A program made the position numbers and the translations under genes. DNA of 8,305 bases from Deltaproteobacteria bacterium (GTDB lineage Bacteria; Myxococcota; Polyangia; Polyangiales; B10-G4): positions 1 through 8,305 of the forward strand of contig JAFDCW010000141.1 in assembly GCA_019312705.1 (NCBI GenBank), read 5' to 3'. This document shows, piece after piece, positions 7,204-8,305 of this stretch (positions are counted from its first letter, which is position 1; each line of letters opens with the position of its first letter). Below the pieces are notes generated by a model. That model was not told where the DNA came from. It saw only the letters and a program-made list of their open reading frames with translations, and did no database searches.

Positions 7204-8305
7204 CGTTGTCCTGGTCCGGGGCGCCGCTTTCGCACGCACCCGCTGCTGCGTCTTCGGCGTCCCGGAGTACCGCTGCAACCTCGCCCGGCAGGGGGAACCA
7301 TCGGAGTTCCTCGAAGTCGGCCGAGAGAACGGGGTCGTCGACTTGCCCGATGTTCGTGGCTGCTTCCGAGAACGTCTTCTTGGCCTCGTCGATGTACGAG
7401 GCGAGCATCCATTCGGGGTCGGTTGCTCGCCGCGAACGGTATTCGAGCCTGCCGTGGGCGTACTTGAGGTCGGTGAGCCGCATCGCTGCCCCGGGACGTC
7501 CGGCGCGGTGGCTCCAGAACCCCGTGTCCGGGTCGAAGCGATACTGGGGCAAGAGCTTCCAGCCTTCGTTGGCCACGAGGTGCATCGCCTGGAGGATGAA
7601 GTCGAAGGTCGTCTCGGAGATGAAGTAGTTGAAGTTGACGCGTACCCACCCGGGCCGGATGCCCTGGTGTCCACAGAGGATCTCCTCTTCGAACGCTTTG
7701 CCGAGTTCGGTGTCGATTTGCAGGAGCTGGTGGCCGTAAGGGCCGGCGCAGGAGCACCCCGACCGAGCCTGGATGCCGAAGAGGTCGTTGAGCAGGGCTG
7801 CGACGAATGCATGGTGCAGGTAGCGTTGGCGGTGGCGCACGACGAAGGAAACGATGGAGAGCCGCCAGGCGTCGTGGTTGCCGAGGATGTCGATGTGAGG
7901 GTTTGCATCCCAGCTGGTGATGGCGCGCTTGATGAACCCGCTCTCCGCTTGATGGATGGTGTCGTGACCGACGGCCTCTTTGAGCTGGAAGACGAGGCCG
8001 GCGCGGATCGACTCGACGATGGCCGGGGTGCCGCCCTCCTCTCGGATCTCGGGGTCGGCGATGTACAGGTGAACATCCTTGTTGACGTAGGCCACGGTGC
8101 CGCCGCCGGGGATCACCGGAACCCGATTCTGAAACAGCGCGCGCTTCGCGATGAGCACGCCGGGGGTGCCGGGGCCGCCGATGAATTTGTGCGGCGAGAT
8201 GAAGATCGCGTCCTTGTAGGCCAGGTGTGCGTCGGGGCCCTCGACCACGGGGTGCATCTCGATCTTCACGTAGGGCGCCGCCGCCGCGAAGTCCCAGAAG
8301 GAGAG
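7187..8305 (-). CDS. Class V PLP-dependent aminotransferase-fold enzyme, 5' partial
   Basis: The C-terminal 372 residues of a gene entering from the right edge, with a TAG stop at 7189-7187. The frame is open to position 8305, and the first visible residues (LSFWDFAAAAPYVKIEM) already belong to the fold, with the Asp that normally contacts the PLP ring nitrogen, so the GTG at 8269 is not the true start. The PLP lysine is in SPHKFIGGPGTPGVL (Lys codon 8188-8186). REEGGTPAIVESIRAGL and PGWVRVNFNYF are typical of the cysteine desulfurase/selenocysteine lyase-like group. A double-cysteine loop, RSGCSCAGPYGH (Cys codons 7756-7754 and 7750-7748), sits where cysteine desulfurases carry the persulfide Cys. 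Substrate is unknown; desulfurase, lyase or aminotransferase chemistry are all possible. A C-terminal extension of roughly 120 residues follows the small domain. No suf, isc or nif genes are in view. Confidence 0.88.
   Translation of the reverse strand, partial: LSFWDFAAAAPYVKIEMHPVVEGPDAHLAYKDAIFISPHKFIGGPGTPGVLIAKRALFQNRVPVIPGGGTVAYVNKDVHLYIADPEIREEGGTPAIVESIRAGLVFQLKEAVGHDTIHQAESGFIKRAITSWDANPHIDILGNHDAWRLSIVSFVVRHRQRYLHHAFVAALLNDLFGIQARSGCSCAGPYGHQLLQIDTELGKAFEEEILCGHQGIRPGWVRVNFNYFISETTFDFILQAMHLVANEGWKLLPQYRFDPDTGFWSHRAGRPGAAMRLTDLKYAHGRLEYRSRRATDPEWMLASYIDEAKKTFSEAATNIGQVDDPVLSADFEELRWFPLPGEVAAVLRDAEDAAAGACESGAPDQDNVSDAG

Noticed and set aside
7012..8076. 354-codon Ser/Pro/Arg-rich frame overlapping the PLP enzyme
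   Set aside because: Out-of-frame shadow of the enzyme gene; low-complexity composition with no domain, while the other frame has the PLP lysine and family motifs.

Overview
The window is GC-rich throughout and densely coding, and it shows no mobile elements, CRISPR arrays or RNA genes. It suggests a free-living, high-GC Gram-negative bacterium: there are a Sec-type signal peptide, a lipobox lipoprotein and GTG starts. A double-length UvrA is known to me from Chlamydiae and some other deep-branching or deltaproteobacterial/myxobacterial lineages. I lean towards a Myxococcota- or Deltaproteobacteria-like genome, with low confidence because no marker gene settles it.

Layout, left to right. Positions 1-1074 (minus strand) encode an exported TPR-repeat protein. 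A 21-base divergent gap (1075-1095) separates it from the dominant feature, a single 1839-codon uvrA gene on the plus strand (1096-6615). It encodes two complete, diverged UvrA units in one chain: four ABC ATPase halves, each with its own Walker A, LSGGE signature, Walker B and UvrA-type CxxC zinc modules. After 42 bases comes a small predicted lipoprotein of unknown function on the same strand (6658-7203), probably co-transcribed with uvrA. Its 3' end overlaps by 17 bases the 3' end of a minus-strand gene that runs off the right edge (7187-8305). That gene is a fold-type I, class V PLP-dependent enzyme of the cysteine desulfurase/selenocysteine lyase-like group.

The most notable content is inside the fused UvrA. 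The two units are not equivalent. The N-terminal unit keeps the UvrA insertion domain, but its UvrB-binding domain is strongly altered and interrupted by a histone-H1-like AKKP-rich basic segment. The C-terminal unit keeps a recognisable UvrB-binding domain, but its insertion domain is reduced to about 22 residues. The two domain losses are complementary, which fits a covalent pseudo-dimer in which each unit has kept a different DNA-repair module. All four ATPase sites look intact.

The genes do not form an obvious common pathway. UvrA belongs to nucleotide excision repair, and no uvrB or uvrC is visible. The TPR protein and lipoprotein look like envelope proteins. The aminotransferase-fold enzyme is convergent and probably an independent unit.
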